A stretch of 64,000 nt of DNA from Trochalopteron elliotii (Eukaryota > Chordata > Aves > Passeriformes > Leiothrichidae), in assembly GCA_024734555.1 (NCBI GenBank), contig JANPWX010000248.1, positions 109,841-173,840 on the forward strand. The letters are read 5' to 3'. Positions 20,301 through 31,930 of the stretch are shown here, one piece after another. The notes below the pieces were generated by a model. It made no database searches and was not told the origin of the DNA. It saw only the letters and a list, made by a program, of their open reading frames with translations. The translations under genes were made by a program, and so were the position numbers. Numbering within the stretch: position 1 is the first letter of the stretch; each line of letters opens with the position of its first letter.

Positions 20301-21334
20301 TGTGCTAAAATGTGTTTGGGAATTGTGTCCCCAGATGGAGCCCCAGGGGATGTAATTCACCATTCTCCAGGATGAGTAAAATAGTTGAAATCTAATTCTT
20401 CTGCAGATGATTGAGGAGAATCTGTGCAGGTGTCCCAGCCTGCCCAACACAGGCCTTGGTCCCAGCCCAGAAGTGCTGATGATCTTTCTTAATCAGCCTT
20501 TAATTTCTTCCTTCCATTTCTTTCCAAGGTAATGCTCATGCTGCACAGGCTCTTTTCCTCCTGAGTGACCTCTCAGCAGCTTTGGGTGGTGTCTCAGAGA
20601 CCTGGGAGGAGCCCCTGCCTTGGAAGTGGCCAGATGATGATTCAGGGGGATACAGAACAGGAAGGGATTTTGCAGGGATCATGTCCTGCCTGCTGTACTT
20701 TTGGAGAGGGAAGTTGCAGTGCCTTAGAGTTGGAACTCTCTGACTGACAGATTTTGCAGCAGCTGCCAGGGTCTGAAGTGATTTCAGTGCCAAACCTGAG
20801 CTGTAATTGTTGCTAATGGTGTCGTGTTGACTTTGCTGCTTGTAGTGCTCAGCACAAAGGTGGGTTCAGTAAACACAGGAAACTGAAGCCAATTCATAAT
20901 GAAACCATGACTTCTGCAAGTGTGTGCCTGCATGAAGGGAGTAATGTGTGGGAACACTCATTCCAATCAAAATAACAAATTTCCCAGCTTTTTCTGATCC
21001 CTTCTGTCCATTCCTCATCAGCATTCATAGAAGTAAATTGTGTTTGTGGAAAGTTCTGTGAGAAAAGGAGTGTTTGAATATTAATGGAAAGTACAAGAAG
21101 TGACATGCAGCTGTGTGTGGAAAAGCTGGAGGAGAAGCTCTCTGCTGCCCAGCATGTGATCTTGGGGGATTTTGCACAGTTTTGCAACATCTCTGGCAAC
21201 AAAAGTGGGTGCAAATGTAGGATCAGGTGACTGATCAAGCTCTGTGGGCAATAAACAGCTGATACTCAAGCTAAATGAACTCTGGGGAAAGCCTTGGCTT
21301 AGACCTCTTCTGCCTACAGCATTTATCTCACAAA
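17313..21334. other. Non-coding block, no gene recognised
   Basis: It contains a 25-bp direct repeat beginning TGAGCTGGCC (18349-18373 and 18394-18418), a GGA run at 18773-18792 and a 14-bp tandem duplication TATCAGCTATTTTC (20207-20234). Frames of up to 114 aa overlap and show no domain. Confidence 0.45.
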
Positions 21335-21375
21335 TAGATGGATAGATGGATAGATGGATAGATAGATGGATAGAT

Positions 21376-21455
<80 letters not shown>
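21335..21455 (+). repeat. (GATA)n microsatellite
   Basis: About 120 bp of GATA units, interrupted by GGATA variants at the left edge and followed by an A run. The open frame reading YLSIYLSI on the other strand is a product of this repeat. Confidence 0.97.
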
Positions 21456-22129
21456 AAAAAAATAGTTACTGGGTTATTAGGGTAGGCAGTGAAATAAACC
21501 CACCTACTGACTCCAACAGAGTCAGGTTTCTGCCCTAAACTGTTCAAGCACAACTTGTGAGCTCAGTTTGTGAAGAAACTAGAGCTGAATTTATTACTCA
21601 GTCCTATGACCAAGCAACTGTGCAGAGTTTTGTACTGGGGCCAGGGACTGCTGCCTCTGCTGCTTCCAAGGCGAAAATTGCCCACCAACAAACAGGGCAC
21701 AGCACTGACTCTCTGAATAGAGATCTGTGTATTAATGTAAGGATAAAAATCAACTGTTTAAAATTCGGGATTGTTTGCTGGTTTGCACAAATGCAGATCT
21801 TCAGCTGGGCTGATGCCAGGGTGTGGTTTCTGTTCCATCCCCCCTCCTGCTCCTCCAGTTAGTGGTGTGATCATCCCAGTGCTGCCTGAGCTGCTGATTG
21901 TGCCTGTACTATTAATCTGTGTGCTCTTGATCCTTCTGCCTCAAGTTCCAATCTTGCACAGGGTTGCTCCTGAGTTTCTACCTAAATCTAAATTAGGGAT
22001 GAATTTTTAGTGAGATCTCTGCTCAACCACCTTGAGCTGCTCTCCAGTTCTGGATCTGTGTGTGTTCCCATTGGAGTCAACTCTTCCAAAAAATTTCCTA
22101 AGGTTTTTGGATTTTTTCTTTTTGCCTAT
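21456..22129. other. Non-coding block, no gene recognised
   Basis: No recognisable exon or repeat between the GATA array and the next CR1 fragment. Confidence 0.45.
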
Positions 22130-22335
22130 CAGAGAATCCCAGAATGGTTTGGATTAGAAGGAACTTCAAAGACCATCTTGTTCTACCTTCCACTACCCCT
22201 GGCTCCTCCAAGCTCCATCCAACCTGGCCTTGGACGCTTCCAGGGATGGAGCAGCCACAGCTTCTTTGGCAGAGCTTGTTTCCTTTTTAACCAATGCTTG
22301 TCCTTGACCTCGTTTCCTTATTTTGAACGAACTAT
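22130..22335 (-). mobile_element. CR1 LINE 3' fragment
   Basis: On the minus strand it shows the CR1 tail (plus-strand 'agagaatcccagaatggttt' then 'ccatccaacctggccttgga' and 'ggagcagccacagcttcttt'). It is more diverged than the 23.6-kb copy. Confidence 0.85.
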
Positions 22336-23570
22336 TTCAAATGGTTTCATTTTATTTTAAAGGAGCGCTCATAGCTGGTCCCCATTGCTGTTTTTGCTCC
22401 TGTATTCCAATGCATCCTCATATTGCTCCCTGTATTCTCTGAACCCACAGCTCCAAATCTGCTGTCTGTGGATATTGTGGATATTGATGTACTGTCGGGT
22501 TGGATAGGGTTGCCTGTAAAGTGCTTCTAAATAATAGTAATAATAATAATAATCATCATCATCATCATCAAACCCAGACAAAGGAGGTCCCCCAAAGGAC
22601 CAAAGATAATTTAATGGGAAGTTTGTGGGAACATTTGGAAGTATTTTCTTGGCTCTAAAAGCTGTGGTTTGTGTGTCCTTTTCTCTGCAGGGCTTTGGGA
22701 AATAGAAGCAGGATGAGGGACAACCAAATTAAATTTTACCTCATGAGACTGGTTTAAATTTTTAACTGCTTAGACTGCTGCCACCTTTTGGTACAGAACC
22801 AGGGGGAGCTGTTGCCAGGCTGATTTGGGGGAGAAAAGCCTTTTCCATACCCAAACAGCAGTGGGAATGGATCACCTGGAGATAACCTGCTTGACAAGAG
22901 CATCATCCCTGGAACTGCTTCTCCTCTGTGCTCTGTCGCCACTCCCAGCTCCCCGTTTGCCTGTTGTCTCCCCCAGCTGTTGCTCGTGCCCGTCCCTGTG
23001 ATGAATGCAGCCCCAAAGTGCTTCCAGCACTCCCAGCCTGCAGAAGGGATGCTCCAGTGCTCCTTTGAGGAGAAGCAGTGGCTTAAATCAAAGCCACAGA
23101 GCAGCAGAGCAGGCTGGAGAAAATTGCCTGGCAGAGAAAAATGTCTTTAGTGAGAGTGCTGCTGTGTGCTGGCAGCGTGGAGCAGGGCTGGAGCTGGGCT
23201 GGGGTCTCACCCTGCCTGGGAGACAGAGGTTCTGCACACTGGGAGTGCTGCTGCTCCCTCTGTGCAGGAACACAGGGACATAAAGGGACAGTGAATCGTG
23301 TCTGGGTGTGCTTTTCCTCCTCACCACTCGGGGTTTGAATGCCTCCATTGGGAGATTTGTGGAGTTTAACCCAGAGGAGAAAGGAGATCTTTGGTAGTCA
23401 ATAGGAGATGGTTTTCATTGAGGCTTTTTGTGCTACTGAAAGGACACAGGGAGAATGGAGATCTGAGTTTCTCCCAGAAGGAAGCTTTGTGGGGAGATGC
23501 AATCTAGAAACACTTTTTTAACTTCCCAGACTTTGGGATGAGAGGTTGGATGTTGAAATATCTGCAGAGA
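22336..23570. other. Non-coding block with compound AAT/ATC microsatellite
   Basis: At 22529-22569 an (AAT)n run passes directly into (ATC)n; the poly-Asp/poly-Tyr frame there is its translation. The rest shows no gene. Confidence 0.5.
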
Positions 23571-23890
23571 TCACAGAATCCCAGATTGGTTTGGGTTGAG
23601 AGAGACCTTAAAGCCCATCCAGTGCCACCCCTGCCATGGGCAGGGGCACCTTCCACTGTCCCAGGCTGCTCCAAGCTCCATCCAGCCTGGCCTTGAACAC
23701 TGCCAGGGATCCAGGGGCAGCCACAGCTTCTCTGGGCACCCTGTGCCAGGGCCTGCCCACCCTCCCAGGGAACAATTCCTTCCCCATATCCCATCCATCT
23801 CTGCCCTCTGGCAGTGGGAAGCCATTCCCTGTGTCCTGTCATGCTCCTGTAAATAGTCTCTCTCCATCCAGCAGGCTCCCTGTCCATAAT
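23571..23890 (-). mobile_element. CR1 LINE 3' fragment, long and well preserved
   Basis: About 320 bp on the minus strand, running from the terminal 'cacagaatcccaga' through 'ccatgggcaggggcacct' and 'tctctgggcaccctgtgcca' to the upstream 'agtgggaagccattccctgt'. It matches the copies at 29.3 and 38.1 kb closely, so it belongs to the same subfamily. Confidence 0.93.
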
Positions 23891-24419
23891 CCCTCGTTAC
23901 TGGATCCTGTAGGGATGGAGATCCTTTAACCAGGACATGGCTGACATCCCCCCAAAGCCCCTGTGCAGCTCCAGACAGGGATGTGTGGGGTTGATCCCAT
24001 GGAAGAATTCCCTGTGGGCTGCCAGGGTGGGTGGGGGAGCAGCAATCCCTGGATGGGCAGTGCTGGGAGCAGATAGATGCAGGGAACCAGTGGGTGCCTA
24101 AAGGATTTTAATACCCATTGCCAAGGCTGGGAATTACAGACAGTTTTTTTATTAAGTGAGAACAGGACCTGTTTCTTTACTCTGTAGGCTCCAGCTTATA
24201 ACTGAGAGTTAAATACCACTATAATTCTCCTTTACAGTGCATCCAAGATCTGTTTTTACAACCTTGAGTAGTTCTTTCTCACAGGAGTAGAATCCTTGAC
24301 TTTAAAGATATCAGTCCCATGAACAAAGATGCAGAACCATGTTTTACATCTGCTTGTACAGAATGTAAATTATGGGATGGATGCTGGAATTATTATTATG
24401 ATGTTAGGAAGGTGGGATT
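23891..24419. other. Non-coding block, nothing recognised
   Basis: AT-rich sequence with no exon or repeat I can identify. Confidence 0.45.
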
Positions 24420-24555
24420 GCCTCTGTCCCAGGATAAGAACAACCTGTTCCAGAGGAAGATTCCCTGCCTGTGGCAGGAAGTTGGAATGAGATGAGCCCT
24501 GAGGTTCCTTCCAACCCAAACCATTCTGTGTTTCTGTCACTCTGTGATTCTGCAG
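24420..24555 (+). mobile_element. CR1 LINE 3' fragment, short
   Basis: It ends 'ggttccttccaacccaaacc' followed by 'attctgtgtttctgtcactctgtgattctg' type octamers. The octamer region is extended compared with other copies. Confidence 0.8.
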
Positions 24556-24807
24556 TGAATAACTGGGAAGTGGCTCCAAAGGAACCTCAGTGATATGCAA
24601 AATACAAGATGTCAAGATTTGACATTCTTCATTGCTCATAAGGAGACATCTAATAACTCATAAGTGAATGTAAATGTCATATCACTCCTAAAACATTGTG
24701 CATTCTCTATCAACCAGAATAATGACTGATTATAAATGTTCCAGTGCACATTTACATCAACAAAACAAAAGGCAAGCATGAAATGAAATTAAAGAAATAA
24801 AGTGGAA

Positions 24808-24808
<1 letters not shown>

Positions 24809-24853
<45 letters not shown>
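24809..24853 (+). repeat. (AAT)n microsatellite
   Basis: About 15 uninterrupted AAT units. The poly-Asn open frame starting at 24802 is its translation. Confidence 0.96.
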
Positions 24854-25874
24854 TTGCTACTCTACCTTGCTTTTTTAATCCTCTTCATCTGGAAGGGTCC
24901 CAGAGCCTTTGGGCTGCTCTGGATAAGTCTGACCACACAAACAAAAATCTGAGTTTTTGTAATTCTTTCTGGACTGGCAGTGAGACAGACACAGAATTGT
25001 GGGGAAGATGAAATGCTTTTGGAAGGTTTCTTTGCAGTTGCAAGCCATGGAAAATGAGAGTTGGCAACAATAGCAGGTGAAATCACAGAACTCCAGGAGC
25101 TGAATCCTGCAGTACCTCCCAGAGTGTCCAAATGGGGGATGTTCCCTTCCCTCAACAACTCCCAGCTTTTCTGCAAGAGTCAAGGAATAAAGGGAACATC
25201 CTAACTTCTTAGTTTCTCTTATTTCTGTCTTTGTACATCCTGTGGTGGATCTTCTTTGAGCATTTTTATCTCTGCTGTGCCTGCAGTGTCCATGGTATCA
25301 TTTTCGTGCTTCCTTATTCTGCCCATTTTTAGTTTTCTTTGGGGATTTGGGTAGAAAACACAGTTTTCTCCTATTATTTGTCATATTTGGGATTATTTAC
25401 TCAAATGCCAAGTTGTTGAGTTTTGGGTTTCCCTGGTAACTTTGAAAAACATTCACCTGCAAAATGTCTTAATATGCCTCTGGAATCTGAAAAAAAGGTG
25501 GGTTTAAAAATTGTTAGCTTGGATTGCAGGAAAAAATGGGTTTGTTCCCTTTCCCATGCTCTTGGTGAGCTGTGCTCCTTTTAAAAAGTAACAAAGCCAA
25601 GCAGTGTTGAGAAAAAAGAATGTTTTAGAAATCACTTAAGGGCAAATTCAGGGAGGCAGAGGCACCATGAGCCTGGCACGTGGTGGGATCCCAAACTGTA
25701 GCTGGTTTGTAAACCTTTCTCCCTTGCCATCCATTTGCAAAGGAACATTTCTTCCAGGGCAGCAGGAACTGGGCTAAGCTGGGTCCAGGGACAGAGGGAG
25801 GGGATCATGGTACACACTGCAGAAAAAGCAGCTCACACCTGACACTGACCCTGTGCTCCTGCAGCCTGGCCCTG
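24854..25874. other. Non-coding block, no gene recognised
   Basis: Three overlapping minus-strand frames of 60-104 aa share no domain and are unlikely to be coding. No repeat is identified. Confidence 0.45.
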
Positions 25875-26005
25875 AGAACCACAGAATCAATCCCAGAACC
25901 ACAGAATCAATCACAGAATCACAGAATCAATTACAGAATCACAGGTTGAAAAGGTTGGAAAAGACCTTTAAGATCATCTAGTCCAACCTATGACCTATGA
26001 TTGGT
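25875..26005 (-). mobile_element. CR1 LINE 3' end with expanded terminal repeats
   Basis: The CR1 end (plus strand 'ggttgaaaaggttggaaaag', 'atcatctagtccaacctatg') is preceded by several tandem 'acagaatcaat' units. The 8-bp terminal motif of CR1 has been amplified into an imperfect array at 25877-25947. Confidence 0.82.
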
Positions 26006-29000
26006 TGTAATCACTCCATTTGCAAATTTTCTGTGTTTTGTCAATTGCATTTTATTTGATCATATCTTCTTTGCAGAGCATTTGCTAGAGTTTATTCTCT
26101 GGTGTCAAGATTTCATTCCATTTCCTGAAAGGAACCTTAGAGGCAATGGAATTAAATCTTGCAATTTCAATGAGGATTAATTGGACAAGCTCCAGTCTTG
26201 TTCCTTCCACTTCTTGTCATCCTATTCACTTTTATTGTTTTCACTTGGTTTCAGAATTTTTCCTTTCTTTCCTTTCTTTTCCTTCCTTCTCTAACACCTC
26301 TTCACCAACTAAACCATGGCACTGAGTGCCACATCCAGGGCCCTTTCTGGAGGAAAGTCACCTCACAAAAATGCCCAGGGCAGGTTCCTGCTGCCAGCAG
26401 TGCCTGCAGTGGCTGTGGGGATGTTCCCACACGTGGTGGGTGATGCAGCTGCCACATCAACAGTGAGTTAGGGATGGAAAGGGCAGAGCTGGCTCCAGGG
26501 AGGGTTTTGGATGCACAGGGTGGGTTTGCTGGGAGGGTGACTGGGGGTGGGTACCAGCCTGACTTGGCCTGGGACTCCTCCCTGACATCCTGTCACAGGA
26601 ATAGCTGGGAGACTCCCCAGCTCTGGCCTGGCTTCTCCAATAATGTTTGCTTCCAACCCTGTAAGTTCCTTTTGCATGAGCAATCCCCCCACTTCCTTCA
26701 GCTGTCTGTGTGCCAAAGTGCTTCCTCCTGGATGCTCCTATCCCATTTCTGTCACCATCAGGAGGCATTTCCTTCTGGCTTGTCCTCACCTTGTGGGGTC
26801 ACCTCTTCCTTCTTGGCTCCTTCCTTCCTCCAGACCCATGAAACTCACTGTCCTAAACCCCTTCTCCTCCAAGAGAGGAGGCTGCATCCTTCCCTGCACT
26901 TTCCAAAAACCAGCTGGCTACGAGTTCTTGCCTCTCCAAGGGTCAAGAAATGTTCACCAGGGACTGGCTATTCCAAGAACTTTGGCTGTGTGTCCCAGAG
27001 CAGGAAGAGGAGAGGAGCAGCTGGGAGGAGGAGAGGGAAAGTATTGCAAAATCCCAGCTGGCAAGGCAGAATCCAGAGGAAAAGTGGTGAAAGGAAAGGC
27101 TTGGAGGTCAAAGCAGCCAGAAAAAGCCCAGGGCCTTGACTTGCAAGGTCCCTGTGATAATGAGAATCTGTATTTTGGGCTCCTGACCTGAGTTTTCTGA
27201 AAGAAACAATGACTAATTGTTTCAGACAGCATGTGATGTGATGCTGTCTGAATACAAAACCAGGGTGGGAAATCTATTTCCAAGCCTCAGCTGTTGTGTT
27301 CTGTGCTCCTGCAAAGCTCAGGCCCTGATCATCCATGTTCTCTGGGAGCACAGTGTTGTTTGGAAATCCATGGAAATCTGTGCCCAGAATGGTGTTTTTT
27401 AGTGAGGATTTCCTGGCAAAGGGACAATTTTTAGGAGCTCATGTCTTGCTCAAGAAACCCAGATGGAGTTTGACTTCACCCACCACAAAATCAATCTTCA
27501 GTATTTCTGAATCACCCCCAAAATTTCTGCTGCTGTCTTCTGTAGAGTCATGTGGGATTTTCACATCATTTATGTAGAACATTATTATTGTTGTTTGTTA
27601 TTTTCTTCTCTTTTTCTCTGCCATGAGATGATCAGAGCCAGAGGATCCTGCCTCCAGACCATTAATTTCCTATTTCTATTATAGTCCCTCCTCAGGCTTC
27701 CCTCAGTGGGCTGATCCCAGTGGGCACAGTCTGTGCCATGGTTCTGTGCAGGGCCCTGGTGAGTGCCTCTCCTTCCCTCTGCTCTCCTGCTTGCAGAACA
27801 GTTTCTCTCCAGAAACACTTGCAGGGTGAGGTCTGCCACCCCTGTCCCCAGGGTGACCACACCACTCCCACTGAGGCACAGAGATGTTTGTGCACACTGT
27901 TACTGCAGGACACGAAAGAAAGACTCCAAGTATTTCAGAAGGCAAAGAGCATAGAAAAAAAGCCTTTATTTTCTAATTCTCACTACCTTTTATAAAGTGT
28001 TTCCATACAGACTGAACATGGTTGGTGAATAGGAACGACACCTCTCTAATGCCATGGGTTAAACCAGAGAAACAGCAAAACACCACCTGGAGAAAGATTG
28101 TTTGGAGAAAGGAGAGTTGTTTGCCAAGATTGTTTTGAGAAGAACTTTCTAGAGAAATTTTTCCTTGGGAAAAAGTCAGCAGCTGCCAGCAGGCTAAAAA
28201 TCTTTCAGACACAGAAATATCAGGCCCACACACACAGTGTTGAGCCCATGGCAAGCAGCATTTTCATTTTCCCCCAGAGCTGGTGCCTCTGCAGAGCTGT
28301 GCTGACCTGAGCTCACAGAGTGGATTATGACTTTAATAAACTGACCTCATTTTCCCACAAGAAGCCCCTGCAACAGCATCTTGACCTTGTTCCATCTCCT
28401 GGCCCCACACAGGGAGCATTTTCAGAATTCCCTGTTTACACCTCTTCTCACTAATGAACAAACCTCTTGTGGGAACCCCGAGGCAGGCAGCAGTGTTTAG
28501 AAACAGCAATTACACCATGTACTAAATCACTCCAAATGAAATAGTTAGTGCACCAAATAAAGTAAATGCATTTTATTGTTGTCTCATTAGAAATGCTTGA
28601 TCACTTCCAGCAAAGCACAGATATAAATATCAGATCCCTGTTTGAAAAGCCTTACGGGAAAAGGGACAAACCTGCAAAATGCCACGAGCTGGAGGCTGGG
28701 GCAGCTCAGTGCCAGAGTCCTCCCTGCACTCTGGTGTTCATTGACCACTCTGCTTTGCTGTTCCAGGCACTGAACTCAGTGCCCTGACCTCGATTCCTCA
28801 TCGTGACACTGCTCAAGGCTTTGGAGAGAAAGAGAAAATTGTATTGATTATGCAAAGTGCTCATAAAGCACGTTTTTATGAGGGAAATCTGGGTGCACTA
28901 AAGCAACAGGCTGCTGGGATTTAGTTGGAAACTGGAGCATGGGGGAGGGAGAGGGGATGGATTGGAGCCATCCCAGCCCCAAACCATCAGCAGTGTCTCC

Positions 29001-29343
29001 CGTGGGAGCTGTGGCTCTGGTATTCCTCACCCTGGTTTGGTGGCTGTGGCAAGCCTGTCCCTGACTGGTTATACTGGTTTATGCTGGAGTCTGTTATGCT
29101 GCTTCACTTCAGCCAGGATCTAATTTTAGTGGGAGCAGATTTCCTCCAGCATTCCTAAAGGTCAACACTCAGCTCAGGAGATCTTGGGAATAACTTCACC
29201 AGCAGGGAAAGCAAGGCACACAAGAGTGGCAGGGATTGCTCAGGCTCATCCAGTGACACAAACACAGCTCCCACATTCAATATCCCCCAGCCAGTGCTGG
29301 GTTCAGTGCTGGGCAAGTACCTGGAGCATGCTGGCAACCTGGT
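26006..29343. other. Non-coding block, no gene recognised
   Basis: It contains the longest non-repeat frame of the region (26474-27139, plus, 221 aa), but it has no domain, overlaps other open frames on both strands and is composition-driven. A few bases at 26320-26345 resemble an isolated CR1 piece. No exon is supported. Confidence 0.45.
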
Positions 29344-29712
29344 ACAGCAGAAGAGAAGGCTCCAGGGAGAGCTCAGAGCCCCTTCCAGGGCCTAAAGGGG
29401 CTCCAGGAGAGCTGGAGAGGGACTGGGGACAAGGGATGGAGGGACAGGACACAGGGAATGGCTTCCCAGTGCCAGAGGACAGGGATGGATGGGAGACTGG
29501 GAAGGAATTGTTCCCTGGGAGGGTGGGCAGGCCCTGGCACAGGGTGCCCAGAGAAGCTGTGGCTGCCCCTGGATCCCTGGCAGTGTCCAAGGCCAGGCTG
29601 GACAGGGCTTGGAGCAGCCTGGGACAGTGGAAGGTGTCCCTGCCCATGGCAGGGGTGGCACTGGATGGGCTTTATGGTCCCTCCCAACCCAAACCATCCT
29701 GTGATTCTCTCA
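29344..29712 (+). mobile_element. CR1 LINE 3' fragment, long and well preserved
   Basis: About 370 bp starting 'agaagagaaggctccaggga' and ending 'aaaccatcctgtgattctc'. The same stretch occurs at 38120-38525, close in sequence. It includes all tail landmarks and is a young CR1 subfamily. Confidence 0.94.
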
Positions 29713-31777
29713 GAGCCATCACAGAGAGAGGCAAGGTGATTTTATGGAAGGATAACTCCACATGATGTTGGACTGATGTTCTCCTGAGGGTGGTGCAAGG
29801 CCAAAAGCTGCATTTCAAATTTTCTCTTTTATTTGAAAGGCTCAGGATGAGGTAAACCATGGCCAGAAGTAAATCCCTGAGGCCTGGGCAGTGCCTGTCC
29901 TTGGTGAACCCTGTGGTACCTGATATTTCCAACTCCTGGAGTTTATGGGACTCCATAAAGCTTTGGGCTAGTTTTGAGGGGCTGTAGCAGGGCAGGAGAA
30001 ACCCTGCAGCCTATCCAGCCTGGTTTTCCTGGGAGTCTCCACATCATTTGGGGACACACTGTGGAGATCTTCATGGCTTTGTGTCAAAGACAGATAAGGA
30101 AGTTGATAAGATTTTCTCTGCTCTCCAGTGCAGAAGTTTCCTACCAAAATTGCTCTCAAGTGGGGCAGTGTCAGATGAAGCTGAAAGAAATAACATGGAA
30201 ATGAATTAAAATAAAAAATTAAAAATTAACTTGAAGTTAATTTAAAATCGAAATAAAGACAAATTTAATTTTAAAAATTAAAAAGCACACTGTTAACTTT
30301 GTAAAATGCCTTGCTACAAGAACAGGCTGGACAGAGCCCTTTTCAGCAGCACTTCCTGGGAATCTCATGTCAGATTTCTGGGACCACAGCAGCCCTCAAA
30401 AGCCAACCCTGCCCTGGGCTGTGCAAGGATGGTCAAACCCCCTGTGCTCCTGTCAGCCCTGGGCTGCTGAAATAAAGATTTTATCCTTGGAAAATTGTGT
30501 CTGAAAGGGCACAACTGAGAATCCAAATCTGGGATAAGGGGAGGTGATGGAAAGTTGATGTTGTGGAGAGGAAGATCTCCATCACTTTTCTTCCATGGAG
30601 GTCTCCTCTGCTTTCTCCTTTGTCCTTGCTCCTGTCTCCTCCTGTTTGTTCCTTTCCAATGGGATCCTGGTGTGGGGGATTCTTGTCTGCTCCTGTCTCA
30701 CCTGTTTGTGGGTCTGAGGATGCACCTCCAGTTGGGAGGATGTGATTTTAATTGTGTTTTCGTGAAGCCCTTTGAGATGGGTAAATGAACTTTGATCTCC
30801 AGATGCTAAATGAAAGGGTTTGGCCTGGATCAGATGGGAAAAGTTCCCTTAAATAACTGGGATGAAGAGGAAAACAAGGCTGGTAAGGGGTAGTGAAACC
30901 TCTGACTTCAAAGAGGTCAAAACACAACAAATCCTCAATGCAAGGTCAGGGTGAGGAGAGCTTCCCAAACATTGAGGTGATGGGGGCTGGAGTAAGACCA
31001 GGCCTCAGTGCAAAAGCTGCAATCATAAATGTAAAAACAATAACTGTTGGTAATTGTTTTGGTACAAGCTGAATTTCTGCTTTTACTATGAGACAATGCA
31101 AAATATTGGCTAAATTTCTTTATCAGGGACAGGTGGACTGTGCTTTCTGGGCTGTGTCCATGAGGTGGTTGATGTTTGCATCCTCACCTGCCTGAGGACA
31201 GATGAGCTGCTGCTTTATCCCTTCCTTGCCTGCTTTAGTCCTTTTCCCTCCTTCTTGTCTCAGTGCCCATAAATTGGTCCAGCAAAGAGTTTGTTGATGT
31301 CATTGGTGTTTTAATTAATTCTCCTGATTGCTAAAAGATAAATGGGACTGAGGCAAATGTGTTGGCTCTTGCCAAGCAGGCAGCTTGGTGCAAGGAGAAC
31401 GTGGGGGATGGAGATGGGAAGGTGAGATCCCTGGAGAGAGGGGTGGTGTAGATCCAGACATGGAACAAGACATGGAAAAGGCAAATTAATTCTCTTTCTG
31501 AGCTGCTTCACATTTTGGATGGGTAATCTTGCAGGAGCTGGAGGTTTTTAAGGAGTTCTAGGAGTACTACAAGAAGTGGCCTCTTCGGAGCTATTTCATT
31601 TTTGAGCCTGCCTGGATAGAGGCAAAGCCCTGCTCTCACTAGCACATATCTATGAGCTTTCCAAGCAGAATCAAATCAGATGAGATCTTTGTATCAAATG
31701 GAGATGTATACACAAGAAATAGTGGGCAGGGAAGAATTCTTAAAGAAAGGAGATTGAATTTGGCTTTAATGAAGACT
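29713..31777. other. Non-coding block, no gene recognised
   Basis: It includes an A/T-only low-complexity stretch at about 30200-30295. No exon or transposon is recognised. Confidence 0.45.
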
Positions 31778-31930
31778 TCCCTTCCCTTTCCCTTCCCTTT
31801 CCCTTCCCTTTCCCTTCCCTTTCCCTTCCCTTTCCCTTCCCTTTCCCTTCCCTTTCCCTTCCCTTTCCTTTCATTTCTTTCTATCCACCTTATCCACCTT
31901 TCTATCCACCTTCTCTCTATCCACCTTTGA
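31778..31930 (+). repeat. 11-bp pyrimidine tandem array plus variant 11-bp array
   Basis: CCCTTCCCTTT repeats about eight times (31778-31866). It is followed at once by several units of the related 11-mer CTATCCACCTT (about 31880-31927). The KGKGKGRERE frame on the other strand is a translation of the first array (three units = 11 codons). Confidence 0.93.

Noticed and set aside
21323..21553. YLSIYLSI frame as a membrane protein
   Set aside because: It is a translation of the GATA microsatellite.
26474..27139. Plus-strand frame of 221 aa as a host exon
   Set aside because: No domain, no clear splice pattern, and overlapping open frames on both strands.
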